From Microbacterium sp. B35-30 (lineage in GTDB: Bacteria > Actinomycetota > Actinomycetes > Actinomycetales > Microbacteriaceae): 64,000 nt of DNA. The stretch is from the NCBI RefSeq assembly GCF_010634855.1, contig NZ_MWLQ01000019.1, positions 1-64,000 of the forward strand. Direction: 5' to 3'. The position numbers and the translations under genes were made by a program. The notes under the pieces were generated by a model that searched no databases, was not told the origin of the DNA, and saw only the letters and a program-made list of their open reading frames with translations. Below are positions 26,823-35,944 of this stretch, in pieces. Every line of letters begins with the position of its first letter. Positions within the stretch are counted from its first letter, which is position 1.

Positions 26823-27977
26823 TCACCCGAGGAGCGCGAGGCCCACCTGAGAGGGGCGCCCCTGGACACCGAGCCAAAGCCACTCGAGGGGCGTGACGCC
26901 GTCGACTCGGACCCTCTCGGCCTGCCTCGAGTTGATGATGCAATGAGTCGTGAGGCCGGCCGCACGCTGTGCCTTCATCAGGGCAGGCACGGGAGTGTCG
27001 TAGATGAAGAGGCCAACGTCGGGGTCGTCCTCGCGCAGGGCGTCGCACATGACCTTCAGGTCGCGCTGGTAGGCGATGCCGGCCTCCGAGTCGGCTGCAA
27101 GATCACCGGTGGCGACATAGGTCCAGTACTCGGCGAGCGCCACGTCGCGTGTGGAACTCACGAAGAGCGTCCGGACACGTGGCCCGTGATCACGTCGGAG
27201 CGCGTGCAATGCGTCGAGCACGAGGTTGTCCGAGTGGATTCGCTCGACAACCTCGGGCGGTGCCTGCCACACCCGCTCCGCCGCGTCCCGCCAGCCGTCG
27301 TAGAGCATGAAGGCACCGTCCACACAACAGGTGACGTCGCCGCAGTCCGGGAACAGGTGCATGATGTCATCCGTGAGCAGCGCCGTACCGAATCCTCCGG
27401 CGCTGAATCCTGTCACGACGATCTGCTCCGGGCTTCGGCCCACGAGCTTCATCGCCTCTTGCATGACGGCCCGGTAATTCGTATAGCCGTGGTGATGGAG
27501 GGTGCGCTGCTGTCCATCCAACCCCGTGTACGGGTAGTCCGCAGTTCCGACATGGAAATCTCCACTGCCGTAGCTGATGGAGATCATGCTCCAGTTGCGG
27601 AACGGGTTGCCGTCCTTGCTGCTCCCCACGCCGTGCGCCGTGACCAGATCGGCTACGAGGTCGGAATCCGAGGCGTAGAACGTCGATCCGGAAGGCTTCG
27701 AGTACATCGATGCGGGGCGAGCCGCCATGTACTCGTTCCAACTCACGCCGCCGCCGTGGAACATCACGATCAGCTTGTTCTCGCTTCCGAGACGAATGCT
27801 CCCATGGTACGGCTCACCATTCGCCGACACCGCGCCCGGTGGCGTGATGCGATACCACTTACCCAACTTGGGATGGTCTGGGAGCGCCGGGAACCGGAGC
27901 CGCCGTAGCAGCGGGGCCAGCAGCCGCGTCTTCAACGGTGCGTCTCGCATCAGTGGTTGAGCGGTGCTGGAAGACAT
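26823..27977 (-). CDS. Pectinacetylesterase/NOTUM-like esterase 1
   Basis: 384-aa serine esterase of the pectinacetylesterase/NOTUM fold. It shows MFHGGGVSWNEY, SISYGSGDFHVGT, the nucleophile elbow VTGFSAGGFGT (Ser), and a late His in GLTTHCIINS. Eukaryotic relatives remove acetyl or longer acyl groups and are secreted, but no signal peptide is seen here, so the bacterial enzyme is probably cytoplasmic. The start ATG at 27977 follows CAGGAG; an in-frame start at 28022 would overlap the transporter. It lies 34 bp after transporter 3 in one operon. A paralogue is at 56916. The alignment of the two is good over the whole length, including the segment with TADYPYTGLDG against TKDFPYTAMDG. Confidence 0.85.
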   Translation of the reverse strand: MSSSTAQPLMRDAPLKTRLLAPLLRRLRFPALPDHPKLGKWYRITPPGAVSANGEPYHGSIRLGSENKLIVMFHGGGVSWNEYMAARPASMYSKPSGSTFYASDSDLVADLVTAHGVGSSKDGNPFRNWSMISISYGSGDFHVGTADYPYTGLDGQQRTLHHHGYTNYRAVMQEAMKLVGRSPEQIVVTGFSAGGFGTALLTDDIMHLFPDCGDVTCCVDGAFMLYDGWRDAAERVWQAPPEVVERIHSDNLVLDALHALRRDHGPRVRTLFVSSTRDVALAEYWTYVATGDLAADSEAGIAYQRDLKVMCDALREDDPDVGLFIYDTPVPALMKAQRAAGLTTHCIINSRQAERVRVDGVTPLEWLWLGVQGRPSQVGLALLG

Positions 27978-28011
27978 TGCGACTCCTGGGAATTGGACGC
28001 GGGTGGCGAGG

Positions 28012-29535
28012 TCAGTAGGCACGCGAGAGCTGCGCCTCGCACTCTTCGCGGGTGATGGTTCCTGCGTTGCAATGAGCCATCAGCTCCGCATCCGAGTCCT
28101 TAAGGTCGTAGAACAGCATGGCGAGGGCGCTCAGCAGAATTCCGCACGCAGGGACGATCGTGAGTAGCACCCACAATCCCGTGAGAGCCAGGTCCGACTG
28201 GGGCACATTTTGTGCAACCAGATCGCCGAATCCCGCCGCGTCGACCGGTGTCCATTGGAAGAGGCCGAGAGCGAAGAGCGCCAAGGCCGCGCCGACGCCG
28301 CCGAACGCCTTCGCGACGAATGAGTCGAGCGCGAAGAAAATGCCCGAGCAGTCCTGACCTGTCTTGTAACGCGAATACTCGATCGCATCAGGGGCGATGA
28401 AACTGCGCAATGTCCCGAGTATCGTCGCTGGCAGGCCCGCCACGCACAGGATCGCCACGATGAGCGCCGTCTGACTCGTCGGAATGAAGAAGAGGGCGAA
28501 GGACGTTGCGGCCATCACCAGTCCCGTAGCGACGATGGGTCCACGCTTTCCGAATCGTTTGGCGATTCTCACAGACGCGAGCTGGAGGGCGAGTGCCGGC
28601 AGCAGCGCGATCAAGTTCGGCAGATTCAGGATGAAGGAGTTTCCGAAGAGATAGAACGCCGCAAACATGGTCACGGCGCTTCCCGTTGCCAGCATGAGTG
28701 AGATGGCTCCGGAAACGAGGTAGATCGCCATGTACTTGTTCGCGCGGACGACTCTGAGCATCTCGCCGAATGTGTATCGCCTCACCGCGGACTCGTCGAC
28801 ATTCTTCAGCCCAGGATTGTGTTCCTTGACCCCGAAGGCGAGCGGGAGCATCAGCAGGAACAGAATGATCATGGAGACGATTGCGACACCGGTCAGTGGC
28901 AATCCGACGTTCTCGCTGATCAAGAACTGCCACAGCATCGAGACGACGATTGTCAGGAAGAGGAAGATGATCGCCCGATTGCGGAGGATCGTGTTTCTTT
29001 CGATGGGGTTGTCGGTCAGCGTCATGATGAGCGAGTTCATCGGCACCTCGATGAACGTGTAGCTGAAATCGAATAGAACCATCAGCACGAAATACCAGAT
29101 GAGCTTCTCGGCGTCGCCGAGGCCCGACGGCATGGCGAACAGCAGGACGACAGTGATCGGAAACAGCCAGAACAGCGAGCGGTACCAGGGCAGGTAACGT
29201 CCTGGACCGGCAAACCGGCGGAACACGGGCCACTCTTGGATGCGCCAGCGGTCGACCACGAAGCCGAAAAGAATGTCGTTGACCGCGTCCACGACTTTGA
29301 CCATCAGAGTGAGACCGGCGGCCACCTGCACGTCGACGCCTTGGAAGAGGAGGAAGAGCGCGCCGAGGACAGTGACGATATTGCCGCCGTTCATCCGCCC
29401 GACGTCACCTAGGTAATAGAAGACGCGCTCTCGGGTGGTGGTGCGCCAGCCGGCATGCCGACCGCCGCCGCTTCGCGGCCCCGCCGCAGGCGCCAGCGAA
29501 GCTGTCGACCCCTGGTCCAGCCCAGACTCGATCAT
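28012..29535 (-). CDS. GPH-family glycoside transporter 3
   Basis: 507 aa with 12 predicted helices. It is more divergent than transporters 1, 2 and 4. The loop 2-3 motif reads VKVVDAVNDILFGFVVDRW, then GPGRYLPWYRS, TLTDNPIERNTILRN, DAIEYSRYKTGQDCSG and the common tail HCNAGTITREECEAQLSRAY. The start at 29535 is set by GAGGAGGATCGA directly before the ATG; the in-frame ATG at 29562 lies inside the leader. First gene of an operon with pectinacetylesterase-like protein 1, so the cargo is probably an esterified sugar or glycoside (inference). The pair is enclosed by the 230-bp direct repeats. Confidence 0.9.
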   Translation of the reverse strand: MIESGLDQGSTASLAPAAGPRSGGGRHAGWRTTTRERVFYYLGDVGRMNGGNIVTVLGALFLLFQGVDVQVAAGLTLMVKVVDAVNDILFGFVVDRWRIQEWPVFRRFAGPGRYLPWYRSLFWLFPITVVLLFAMPSGLGDAEKLIWYFVLMVLFDFSYTFIEVPMNSLIMTLTDNPIERNTILRNRAIIFLFLTIVVSMLWQFLISENVGLPLTGVAIVSMIILFLLMLPLAFGVKEHNPGLKNVDESAVRRYTFGEMLRVVRANKYMAIYLVSGAISLMLATGSAVTMFAAFYLFGNSFILNLPNLIALLPALALQLASVRIAKRFGKRGPIVATGLVMAATSFALFFIPTSQTALIVAILCVAGLPATILGTLRSFIAPDAIEYSRYKTGQDCSGIFFALDSFVAKAFGGVGAALALFALGLFQWTPVDAAGFGDLVAQNVPQSDLALTGLWVLLTIVPACGILLSALAMLFYDLKDSDAELMAHCNAGTITREECEAQLSRAY

Positions 29536-29537
29536 TC

Positions 29538-29551
29538 GATCCTCCTCGATC
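29538..29551 (-). promoter_or_regulatory. Conserved ribosome-binding leader GATCGAGGAGGATC
   Basis: On the minus strand GATCGAGGAGGATC ends 2 bp before the ATG of transporter 3. Same leader as at 11492, 19537 and 49120, with G at the fifth base. Confidence 0.85.
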
Positions 29552-29557
29552 GACACG

Positions 29558-29582
29558 AACATCTCAGTTCTCTTCAGTTTTC
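29558..29582 (-). promoter_or_regulatory. 25-bp shared regulatory element upstream of transporter 3
   Basis: On the minus strand GAAAA, ten bases (CTGAAGAGAA), CTGAGATGTT. It aligns without gaps to 56852 and 22056. ATCTCAGT at 29561 also pairs with ACTGAGAT at 29609 as an 8-bp inverted repeat 40 bp apart, suggesting two operator half-sites. Confidence 0.7.
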
Positions 29583-29647
29583 GATCAGGTTAGCATGAAG
29601 TTGATCCCACTGAGATTTCTATTCCTCGCGATCCGTCTCCGGCGCAA

Positions 29648-29876
29648 CACCGACGTCGCCAGCCGCATCGGGACAGCGGTTGGCCGCCCGCACAGCCTCA
29701 GCGAGAGGTTCACGGCTCGGCGTGACGTCGATTCGGTGTGGCCGGCGTAGACGCGCGATAACCGGCCAATGCCGGTCAGAGGCTCCGTGCACTCTTCGGC
29801 AAAGTTCGAAGGGAGGAACTGACGGTTGAAGCCATTCCAAGACGCGCGCGAGATGTCGTTCGGGCGACCGCCGCTG
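29648..29876 (+). repeat. 230-bp direct repeat, copy B
   Basis: Second copy of 26494-26723, same orientation, ending 7 bp before the acyl-CoA ligase stop. The gap 29536-29882 holds this copy plus the promoter region of transporter 3, and I see no gene in it. Confidence 0.85.
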
Positions 29877-29882
29877 GGGCCA

Positions 29883-31508
29883 TCACCCGTCGACCTCGAA
29901 ATCAGGTGCGCGCAGGATGAAGCGTTGCACCTTGCCGCTCGGTGTCTTCGGCAACTGGTCGATGAAGTGCACACGACGCGGGTAGGCGTGAGCGCCTAGC
30001 TGGTCTCGGACGAGTTGCTTGATGGCATCGCGAAGCGATTCATCAGGTTTTGCGTCCTCAGCGGGTACGACAAAGGCCTCGACGACCTCGCCGCGCAGTT
30101 CGTCAGGACGGCCGACGACTGCCACCTCGACGACATCGGGAAGCTGCACGATGATGCTCTCGACGTCGAAAGGGCCGATGCGGTATCCGGCAGCGAGGAT
30201 CACGTCGTCGTCGCGGGAGGCGAAGAAGAAGTTCTCGCCGTCGTGGCGACCGACATCGCCAGTAAGGTACCAGTCTCGGTCGTCGGTGAATCGCTCCCGC
30301 GTCTTCTCCTCCGCGTCGAGGTAACCCTCGAACCACAGCAACGGGCTCCGTGTCGTCGACAGCACAATCTGCGAGCCAAGCGTCGCGGCGGTGAAACCCG
30401 GCAGCGCCTGCCCCATCGACCCCGGCAGCACGTCGCGGCGCAATGCCGGGTGCCACGCGTTGACGATCATCATTCCATGCTCGGTCTGACCATAGTGATC
30501 GCGCACGGTCGAACCGAGCGCGCCCGGTGCCCATGCGGTGACGTCGGGCGTGAGTGGCTCGCCCGCCGAGGACGCGCGGCGTAGACGAGACCGTTCGAGT
30601 CTGACGTCGCCGATCCGCAGAGCGCGGTAGACAGTCGGCGCCGCCGCGAAGTTCGTCACGCCGATGCTCTCGATGACCGTGCGGGTGAGGTCAGCAGAGA
30701 AGCCCGCACCGAGCAGCACATTCGGTCTGCCGATAGCGAGAGGGCCGATGATGCCGTAGTACAGGCCGTACGCCCACCCGGGATCGGCCGCATTCCAGAA
30801 CACATCGTCGTCGTCCACCCCCAGGCCATACCGCATGTACGCGACGAATGATCCGATCGCACGCGCCGGGATGCCGACAGCCTTGGGTGTTCCCGTCGTA
30901 CCCGACGTGTAGAGCTGCACGATGAGGCCGCCGCCACCCACCGCGACGCCCCGCCCGTCGAGAGGTTCGCCTTCGAGAAGACGGTCGAAGGCGGCCCCCG
31001 TCACCAGGGTGTCGATTCCAATAGCGTCGACCTTTGAGAGCTGGTCGGGCTCGGTGATGACGAGCGTCGCCCTCGATCCCGCGACCCGCATCTCGATGGC
31101 GGGGGCGGCGAAGGCCGTGAACAGCGGCACGTGGACAGCGCCGAGTCGCCAGATGGCGAGCAGGGCGATCGGCAGCTCCCGCCTCTTGCTCATCAGCACG
31201 GCCACCCGGTCGCCTTCGCCGATCCCGCGAGCTCTCAGCGCGCCGGCCAGCCGTCTGGATGCGTCGGACAGCTCGCCATAGGTCAGCGGGGTTGCACGCG
31301 CGTCGCCGTCGATCAGCGTGAACGCGATATCGCCTGCGGGGTGGTCGTCACACAGCACGGCCGCGACGTTCAGCGTCGCTGCCGTGTACGTCGCTTGGAG
31401 TTGCCGGACGTCGTCAGCCACATCCTGTGCCGACTGCCAGTGGGCTTTCGCTTCGACCACGCCCTCCGAGGCCGTCGGCGCGTTGCGCACCTGAGATTCT
31501 TGCGTCAT
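29883..31508 (-). CDS. Acyl-CoA synthetase (AMP-forming), acetyl/medium-chain type
   Basis: 541-aa adenylate-forming ligase. Motifs: LYTSGTTGTPKAVG (P-loop, ~residue 203), WNAADPGWAYGLYYGIIGPL (typical of the short/medium-chain ACSM branch), DHYGQTEHGM, YLTGDVGRHDGENFFF, and the C-terminal Lys in KTPSGKVQRF. It activates a carboxylic acid to its CoA thioester using ATP. Divergent from the acyl-CoA dehydrogenase operon with 228 bp between starts, where operators shared by both directions are likely. ATG preceded by GAGGAAGAT. With the dehydrogenase, SDR, MaoC, second ligase and thiolase it makes a set for degrading an acyl chain, perhaps one cut from an acylated glycoside (inference). Confidence 0.92.
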   Translation of the reverse strand: MTQESQVRNAPTASEGVVEAKAHWQSAQDVADDVRQLQATYTAATLNVAAVLCDDHPAGDIAFTLIDGDARATPLTYGELSDASRRLAGALRARGIGEGDRVAVLMSKRRELPIALLAIWRLGAVHVPLFTAFAAPAIEMRVAGSRATLVITEPDQLSKVDAIGIDTLVTGAAFDRLLEGEPLDGRGVAVGGGGLIVQLYTSGTTGTPKAVGIPARAIGSFVAYMRYGLGVDDDDVFWNAADPGWAYGLYYGIIGPLAIGRPNVLLGAGFSADLTRTVIESIGVTNFAAAPTVYRALRIGDVRLERSRLRRASSAGEPLTPDVTAWAPGALGSTVRDHYGQTEHGMMIVNAWHPALRRDVLPGSMGQALPGFTAATLGSQIVLSTTRSPLLWFEGYLDAEEKTRERFTDDRDWYLTGDVGRHDGENFFFASRDDDVILAAGYRIGPFDVESIIVQLPDVVEVAVVGRPDELRGEVVEAFVVPAEDAKPDESLRDAIKQLVRDQLGAHAYPRRVHFIDQLPKTPSGKVQRFILRAPDFEVDG

Positions 31509-31615
31509 ATCTTCCTCACCCTCGAGTCAGAGTCGTGCCGGTAGCAGTGCGGCTTGGGTCGGCGCTGATGAGCCCTATCGACGCCGCACCTCGCGCCTCA
31601 GAAGCGAGCCTAGAT

Positions 31616-31640
31616 GAAACACATCCAACCGTGCGAAATC
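31616..31640 (+). promoter_or_regulatory. Regulatory element shared with the GH2 gene at 37398-39827
   Basis: GAAACACATCCAACCGTGCG followed by AAATC. It lines up without gaps with 39899-39923 upstream of the second GH2 gene, 19 of 25 positions by eye, both ending GTGCGAAATC. It may be a variant of the 25-bp element or a distinct operator. Confidence 0.45.
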
Positions 31641-31680
31641 TGAGCGCTCCGGACGTCTGATCTGAGCGTAAACCACTCAG
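31638..31680. promoter_or_regulatory. ATCTGAGCG direct repeats and CTGAG/CTCAG dyad
   Basis: ATCTGAGCG occurs at 31638-31646 and 31660-31668, 22 bp apart, and the second is followed by CTCAG (31676-31680), giving a CTGAG-N8-CTCAG dyad. Placed in the divergent promoter between the acyl-CoA ligase and acyl-CoA dehydrogenase genes; likely operator of a TetR-type regulator. Confidence 0.5.
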
Positions 31681-31736
31681 TTGGGTGTTTTTCATGTATG
31701 TTTGCCCCGTCACCGACTATTGGACGGGGAGAATCA

Positions 31737-32969
31737 ATGACGATCGCGGCAGTAACGCGCCTCAAAGGGCTGGATCCGACCATCGAGGAGGAAGTTCGCG
31801 GAACAGATCCGGTGGATTTCTACGGCTACCGCGAACTGCTCACCACTGACGAGCGCGCACGCCTCGCAGGGCTTCGCCGCTTTCTGGAGGCCGAGGTCGC
31901 CCCGATCGCAGATGAGTACTGGGAGCGGGCAGAGAGTCCTCGCCACGTCTTCCGCCCGCTGGCCGACCTCGGTCTCTACAGCGCCGGGTTCCCCGACGTC
32001 GCCGAATTCGAGAACTCGGCTCTCTTCCGCGGCTGGGTGAGCTACGAGCTGGCCCGCGTCGACTCCTCCGTCGCGACGATGGCCGGCGTTCACAGCGGCC
32101 TGGCCATGAACGCGGTCGCCATCGGGGGATCCGACCAGCAGCGCGCGGATCTCCTTCCGAAGATGGCGCGTGGCGAGGTCGTCGGCGCGTTCGGCCTCAC
32201 CGAGCCTCTCTCGGGTTCCGACACAGCCCGCGGCATCCGCACGACGGCCCGCCGCGATGGGGACGAGTGGGTGCTCGACGGAGCGAAGCGCTGGATCGGC
32301 AACGCCACCTTCGCCGACATCGTCGTCATCTGGGCGCGCGACGTCGCCGACGGCAACGTCAAGGGTTTCCTCGTTCCCCGGCACACCCCTGGTTTCACCG
32401 CAACGAAGATCGAACGCAAGCAGTCGCTCCGCGCCGTCGAGAACGCCGACATCGTGCTCACCGAGGTCCGGGTGCCGGAGTCTTCGCGCCTGGCGCGCGT
32501 GCGCTCATTCCGCGAGGTTGCGAACATCCTGCGGCAAACGCGATCGGATGTCGCGTGGCAGGCGCTGGGCAACGGCGCCGGCGCCTATGAAGCCGCCGTG
32601 GCGTACGCGCGGTCGCGCGAGCAATTCGGGCGGCCGATCGGCTCCTATCAACTCGTGCAGAGCAAGCTCGTCACGGCCCTCACGGAGATCACAGCATCCA
32701 TCGCCCTCTGTACCCGCACCGCACAGCTGCAAGAGGCAGAGGCGCTCACCGATGAGCAATCGGCGATGGCCAAGGCCAGCGTGAGCGAACGGATGCGACG
32801 TGTTGTGGCCCTCTGCCGCGAAGTCCTCGGCGGCAACGGCATTCAGCTGGACTACGGGGTCGCGCGCCGCTTCGCGGACGCCGAGGCGATCTACACGTAC
32901 GAAGGCACGCACGACATGAACACGCTTATCGTCGGCCGCGAGATCACCGGCATCCCCGCCTTCACCTGA
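31737..32969 (+). CDS. Acyl-CoA dehydrogenase, glutaryl-CoA-dehydrogenase-like
   Basis: 410-aa FAD flavoprotein. It has FGLTEPLSGSD (FAD/substrate motif), ERMRRVVALCREVLGGNGIQ and the C-terminal YTYEGTHDMNTLIVGREITG. In that last motif Glu389 occupies the catalytic-base position of glutaryl-CoA dehydrogenases. It oxidises an acyl-CoA at C2-C3. Glutaryl-CoA dehydrogenase likeness can also mean a different short or branched acyl-CoA; the family cannot tell. Start ATG is preceded by GGGGAGA. First gene of a four-gene operon with SDR, MaoC and ligase. Confidence 0.92.
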   Translation: MTIAAVTRLKGLDPTIEEEVRGTDPVDFYGYRELLTTDERARLAGLRRFLEAEVAPIADEYWERAESPRHVFRPLADLGLYSAGFPDVAEFENSALFRGWVSYELARVDSSVATMAGVHSGLAMNAVAIGGSDQQRADLLPKMARGEVVGAFGLTEPLSGSDTARGIRTTARRDGDEWVLDGAKRWIGNATFADIVVIWARDVADGNVKGFLVPRHTPGFTATKIERKQSLRAVENADIVLTEVRVPESSRLARVRSFREVANILRQTRSDVAWQALGNGAGAYEAAVAYARSREQFGRPIGSYQLVQSKLVTALTEITASIALCTRTAQLQEAEALTDEQSAMAKASVSERMRRVVALCREVLGGNGIQLDYGVARRFADAEAIYTYEGTHDMNTLIVGREITGIPAFT

Positions 32970-32994
32970 ACGAAACCGCGAAGGGATCAACGAC

Positions 32995-33741
32995 ATGACC
33001 ACCGCCATCGTCACCGGCGCCGCCCGCGGCATCGGGGCTGCCACCGCCAAGCGACTCGCCACAGACGGTCACCCCGTGGCTGTGATCGACCTCGACGAGG
33101 TCGCAGCGTCCCTCACCGCAGAAGAGATCGTCGCGCACGGGGGCCGTGCAACCGCGATCGCCGCCGACGTGGCCGACGCAGATTCTGTCCGGGCAGCGGT
33201 CGACCGCGTCGCCGCCGAACTGGGCCCTCCCGGCATCCTCGTGAACAACGCGGGGGTGCTTCGCGACAACCTACTGTTCAAGATGAGCGAGACCGATTGG
33301 GACACGGTGATTAACGTGCACCTGCGGGGGGCGTTCCTCATGACCCGCGCCGCCCAGGCGCACATGGTGAGTGCATCATGGGGTCGCATCGTGAACCTTT
33401 CGAGCACCTCGGCGCTCGGGAACCGCGGTCAGGCGAATTACGCGGCAGCGAAGGCCGGCATCCAGGGATTCACGAAGACGCTCGCGGTCGAGCTCGGTCG
33501 GTACGGGATCACCGCGAACGCGATCGCGCCGGGGTTCATCCAGACGGATATGACGAAGGCGACGGCGGAGCGCCTGGGAGTGAGCTTCGAGGCTCTCGTG
33601 GATGCACAGGTCTCGCAGATCCCAGTCTCTCGCGCCGGTGTCCCTGACGACATCGCCGCCGCGGTCTCGTACTTCTGCCGGAAAGAAGCGGGATTCGTCT
33701 CTGGACAGGTGCTGTACGTCGCGGGTGGTCCAAAGTCGTGA
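32995..33741 (+). CDS. SDR oxidoreductase, FabG/3-hydroxyacyl-CoA dehydrogenase-like
   Basis: 248-aa short-chain dehydrogenase with TGAARGIGAAT (cofactor loop), NNAGV (residues ~81-85), catalytic Ser in SSTSALG and YAAAK (Tyr/Lys). Between an acyl-CoA dehydrogenase and a hydratase it most likely oxidises a 3-hydroxyacyl-CoA to the 3-ketoacyl-CoA. 25 bp after the dehydrogenase; its stop overlaps the start of the MaoC gene (GTGA). Confidence 0.88.
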   Translation: MTTAIVTGAARGIGAATAKRLATDGHPVAVIDLDEVAASLTAEEIVAHGGRATAIAADVADADSVRAAVDRVAAELGPPGILVNNAGVLRDNLLFKMSETDWDTVINVHLRGAFLMTRAAQAHMVSASWGRIVNLSSTSALGNRGQANYAAAKAGIQGFTKTLAVELGRYGITANAIAPGFIQTDMTKATAERLGVSFEALVDAQVSQIPVSRAGVPDDIAAAVSYFCRKEAGFVSGQVLYVAGGPKS

Positions 33742-34193
33742 TCCGTGTCACCCATCCACGGGGCCTGACGACGCTCATCGGCTCGGTCGCCGTCGGCGAC
33801 TGGCTCTCGGTGTCGCAGGCGCGGATTGACGCCTTCGCCCAGGTGACCGAGGATCACCAGTGGATCCACGTGGACGTCCAGCGTGCGGCTGCAGGCCCGT
33901 TCGGAACGACGATCGCCCACGGACTGCTGACCCTCTCGCTCGTGCCGCGTCTGATCCGCGACCTTGTCGACGTTCAGAACGCGGATGCCGTCGTGAACTA
34001 CGGCGTCGACGGCGTGCGCTTCCTCGCACCGGTGCCCAGCGGAGCACACATACGAGCGCGCACAGAGCTCGTCGAAGCCAGCGAGACGGACCGCGGCGTG
34101 CGCGCGCGCCTCAAGAACACCGTGGAGATCGACGGCAGCGAACGTCCCGCGCTCGTCGCGGAGACCATCCATCTGTTCGTCCACGCTCCATAG
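33738..34193 (+). CDS. MaoC-like (R)-enoyl-CoA hydratase
   Basis: 151-aa single hot-dog-fold protein. The hydratase-2 motif is visible: Asp and His in TEDHQWIHVD (~residues 38-45), followed by GPFGTTIAHGLLTLSLVP. Hydrates a trans-2-enoyl-CoA to an (R)-3-hydroxyacyl-CoA, which matches an SDR-type dehydrogenase as the next step rather than the classical FadB route. GTG start overlaps the SDR stop by 4 bases. Confidence 0.9.
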   Translation: MIRVTHPRGLTTLIGSVAVGDWLSVSQARIDAFAQVTEDHQWIHVDVQRAAAGPFGTTIAHGLLTLSLVPRLIRDLVDVQNADAVVNYGVDGVRFLAPVPSGAHIRARTELVEASETDRGVRARLKNTVEIDGSERPALVAETIHLFVHAP

Positions 34194-34239
34194 CGTCACC
34201 GCCTCACCCGCCGCTTTCAACGTCGAAAGGACACATGTA

Positions 34240-35844
34240 ATGACAACCCTCACCGACCGCGCCATCCAGGGAGACGGATTCGCCACTCTCAACGTAGCGA
34301 CGATTCTCGCCGAGAGCGCGGCGCGGTACCCGGACGCCCCGTCCGTGCACTTCGCCGGACACACCATCCCCTACCGCGCATTGTGGGGCCAGGCCCGCGC
34401 GTACGCCGGCGCGCTCCAGGCTCGCGGTATCGGCAAGGGGGACCGCATCGCCCTCATGGCACCGAACGTGCCCGACTTCATGCGCGTCTACTACGGCGCG
34501 CTGGCACTTGGCGCGATCGTGGTGCCGGTGCATCCGCTGTTCAAGAAGAATGAGATCACGTTCGTTCTGTCCGACGCGCAGGCCGACCTATTCATCGCCG
34601 CCGCGCCGTTCCTCGTTGAAGCGCTCCCGGCAGCCGTGGCCGCTCAGGTTCCCACTCTCTCCGTGCTCGTTCCCGACGAGATGATCGCCGCGACGGGCGT
34701 CCCCCGCCTGGAAGATGAAGCGGCGGCGGCAACGCCGATCACCGACATCGAGCGGACGAACCCGCTGGATGCCGCGACCATCCTGTACACGAGCGGTACG
34801 ACCGGCACCCCCAAGGGCGCGGTGAGCTCGCACTTCTCGATCGTCGAACAGGTGCACACCTCGCTGATCGATTCCGTCGACATGCGTCGTGACGACGTCG
34901 TCTTCGGTGGGCTGCCGCTGTTCCACACCTTCGGCCAGACCGCCGTGATGAACACCGCGTTCCGCCGCGGCGCGTCGATCGCACTGATGCCCCGCTTCGA
35001 GGCCGATGCGGCACTGCAGCTGATTGTTGACCAGGGCGTGACGATCTTCGCCGCTGTCCCGACGATGTTCGTCGACCTGCTCCAGGCGGGCGCCCGCTCG
35101 GACGCGCGACCGACACTCCGGTACGGCATTTCGGGTGGTGCGGCGCTCCCCCGCGCGATCCTCGAAAAATTCGCCGCCCGCTTCGGCGCTCAGGTGCACG
35201 AGGGATACGGCCTGACCGAGACCACCCCGGTGGTCTCGTTCAACACCGTGTACGAGGACATCCGCCCCGGCACCGCCGGGACACCGCTGTGGGGAGTAGA
35301 CGTCGCGATCGCGAAGGCGGACGTCGACGATCGCATCGAGCTGACGTCCGACGCTGACGAGATCGGCGAGATCGTCGTGCGCGGCCACAACGTCTTCAAG
35401 GGCTACATCGGCCGCGAAGACGCCACTGACGCGACTGTGGTGGACGGTTGGTTCCGCACCGGCGATCTCGGCACCATCACCGACCGCGTGATCACGATCG
35501 TCGACCGCAAGAAGGACCTCATCGTCCGCAATGGGTACAACGTCTACCCGACGGAGGTCGAGCAGGCTATCGCGGGTCACCCCCAGCTCGTCTCCGTATC
35601 GGTGTTCGGCCTGCCCGACGAGCGGCGCGGCGAGGAAGTCAACGCCGCTGTCGTCGTCAAGCCGGGCGAAGAGGTCACCGCCGAAGACGTGATCGCATTC
35701 GCCCGCGAGCGGCTCGCGGAGTACAAGTACCCGCGCGTTGTGCACATCGTCGACGAACTGCCCCTCGGCGCAAGCGGCAAGGTGCTTCGGCGTGCGCTCG
35801 TGGAGCGCTTCGCGGCGCAGGTCGAGGCAACAGCGGTCGGCTGA
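34240..35844 (+). CDS. Acyl-CoA synthetase (AMP-forming), FadD-like
   Basis: 534-aa adenylate-forming enzyme. Motifs: LYTSGTTGTPKGAVSSH (~residue 183), GYGLTETTPVVSFN, GWFRTGDLGTITD, KKDLIVRNGYNVYPTEVE (linker), and C-terminal GASGKVLRR (Lys). Long/medium-chain branch, distinct from the ligase at 29883, so the region can activate two classes of acid. Strong AAAGGAC before the ATG. Last gene of the operon; the bidirectional terminator at 35904 separates it from the converging thiolase gene. Confidence 0.92.
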   Translation: MTTLTDRAIQGDGFATLNVATILAESAARYPDAPSVHFAGHTIPYRALWGQARAYAGALQARGIGKGDRIALMAPNVPDFMRVYYGALALGAIVVPVHPLFKKNEITFVLSDAQADLFIAAAPFLVEALPAAVAAQVPTLSVLVPDEMIAATGVPRLEDEAAAATPITDIERTNPLDAATILYTSGTTGTPKGAVSSHFSIVEQVHTSLIDSVDMRRDDVVFGGLPLFHTFGQTAVMNTAFRRGASIALMPRFEADAALQLIVDQGVTIFAAVPTMFVDLLQAGARSDARPTLRYGISGGAALPRAILEKFAARFGAQVHEGYGLTETTPVVSFNTVYEDIRPGTAGTPLWGVDVAIAKADVDDRIELTSDADEIGEIVVRGHNVFKGYIGREDATDATVVDGWFRTGDLGTITDRVITIVDRKKDLIVRNGYNVYPTEVEQAIAGHPQLVSVSVFGLPDERRGEEVNAAVVVKPGEEVTAEDVIAFARERLAEYKYPRVVHIVDELPLGASGKVLRRALVERFAAQVEATAVG

Positions 35845-35903
35845 CGGTCGGGAGGTCCGGTTCAGCTCGGCTAGCCACCTCCACGACATGAAGCCCCGGA
35901 ATT

Positions 35904-35938
35904 GAATGACCCGCGCCGGCCGAGGGCGCGGGTCATTC
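35904..35938. terminator. Bidirectional hairpin terminator
   Basis: 14-bp perfect stem GAATGACCCGCGCC / GGCGCGGGTCATTC with a 7-base loop, between the converging ligase and thiolase genes. Confidence 0.88.
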
Positions 35939-35944
35939 GTTCGT

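Noticed and set aside
25852..27048. 398-codon minus-strand frame across two genes and repeat A
   Set aside because: It cuts through the real hydrolase and pectinacetylesterase frames; composition is Arg-rich and no family is recognisable.
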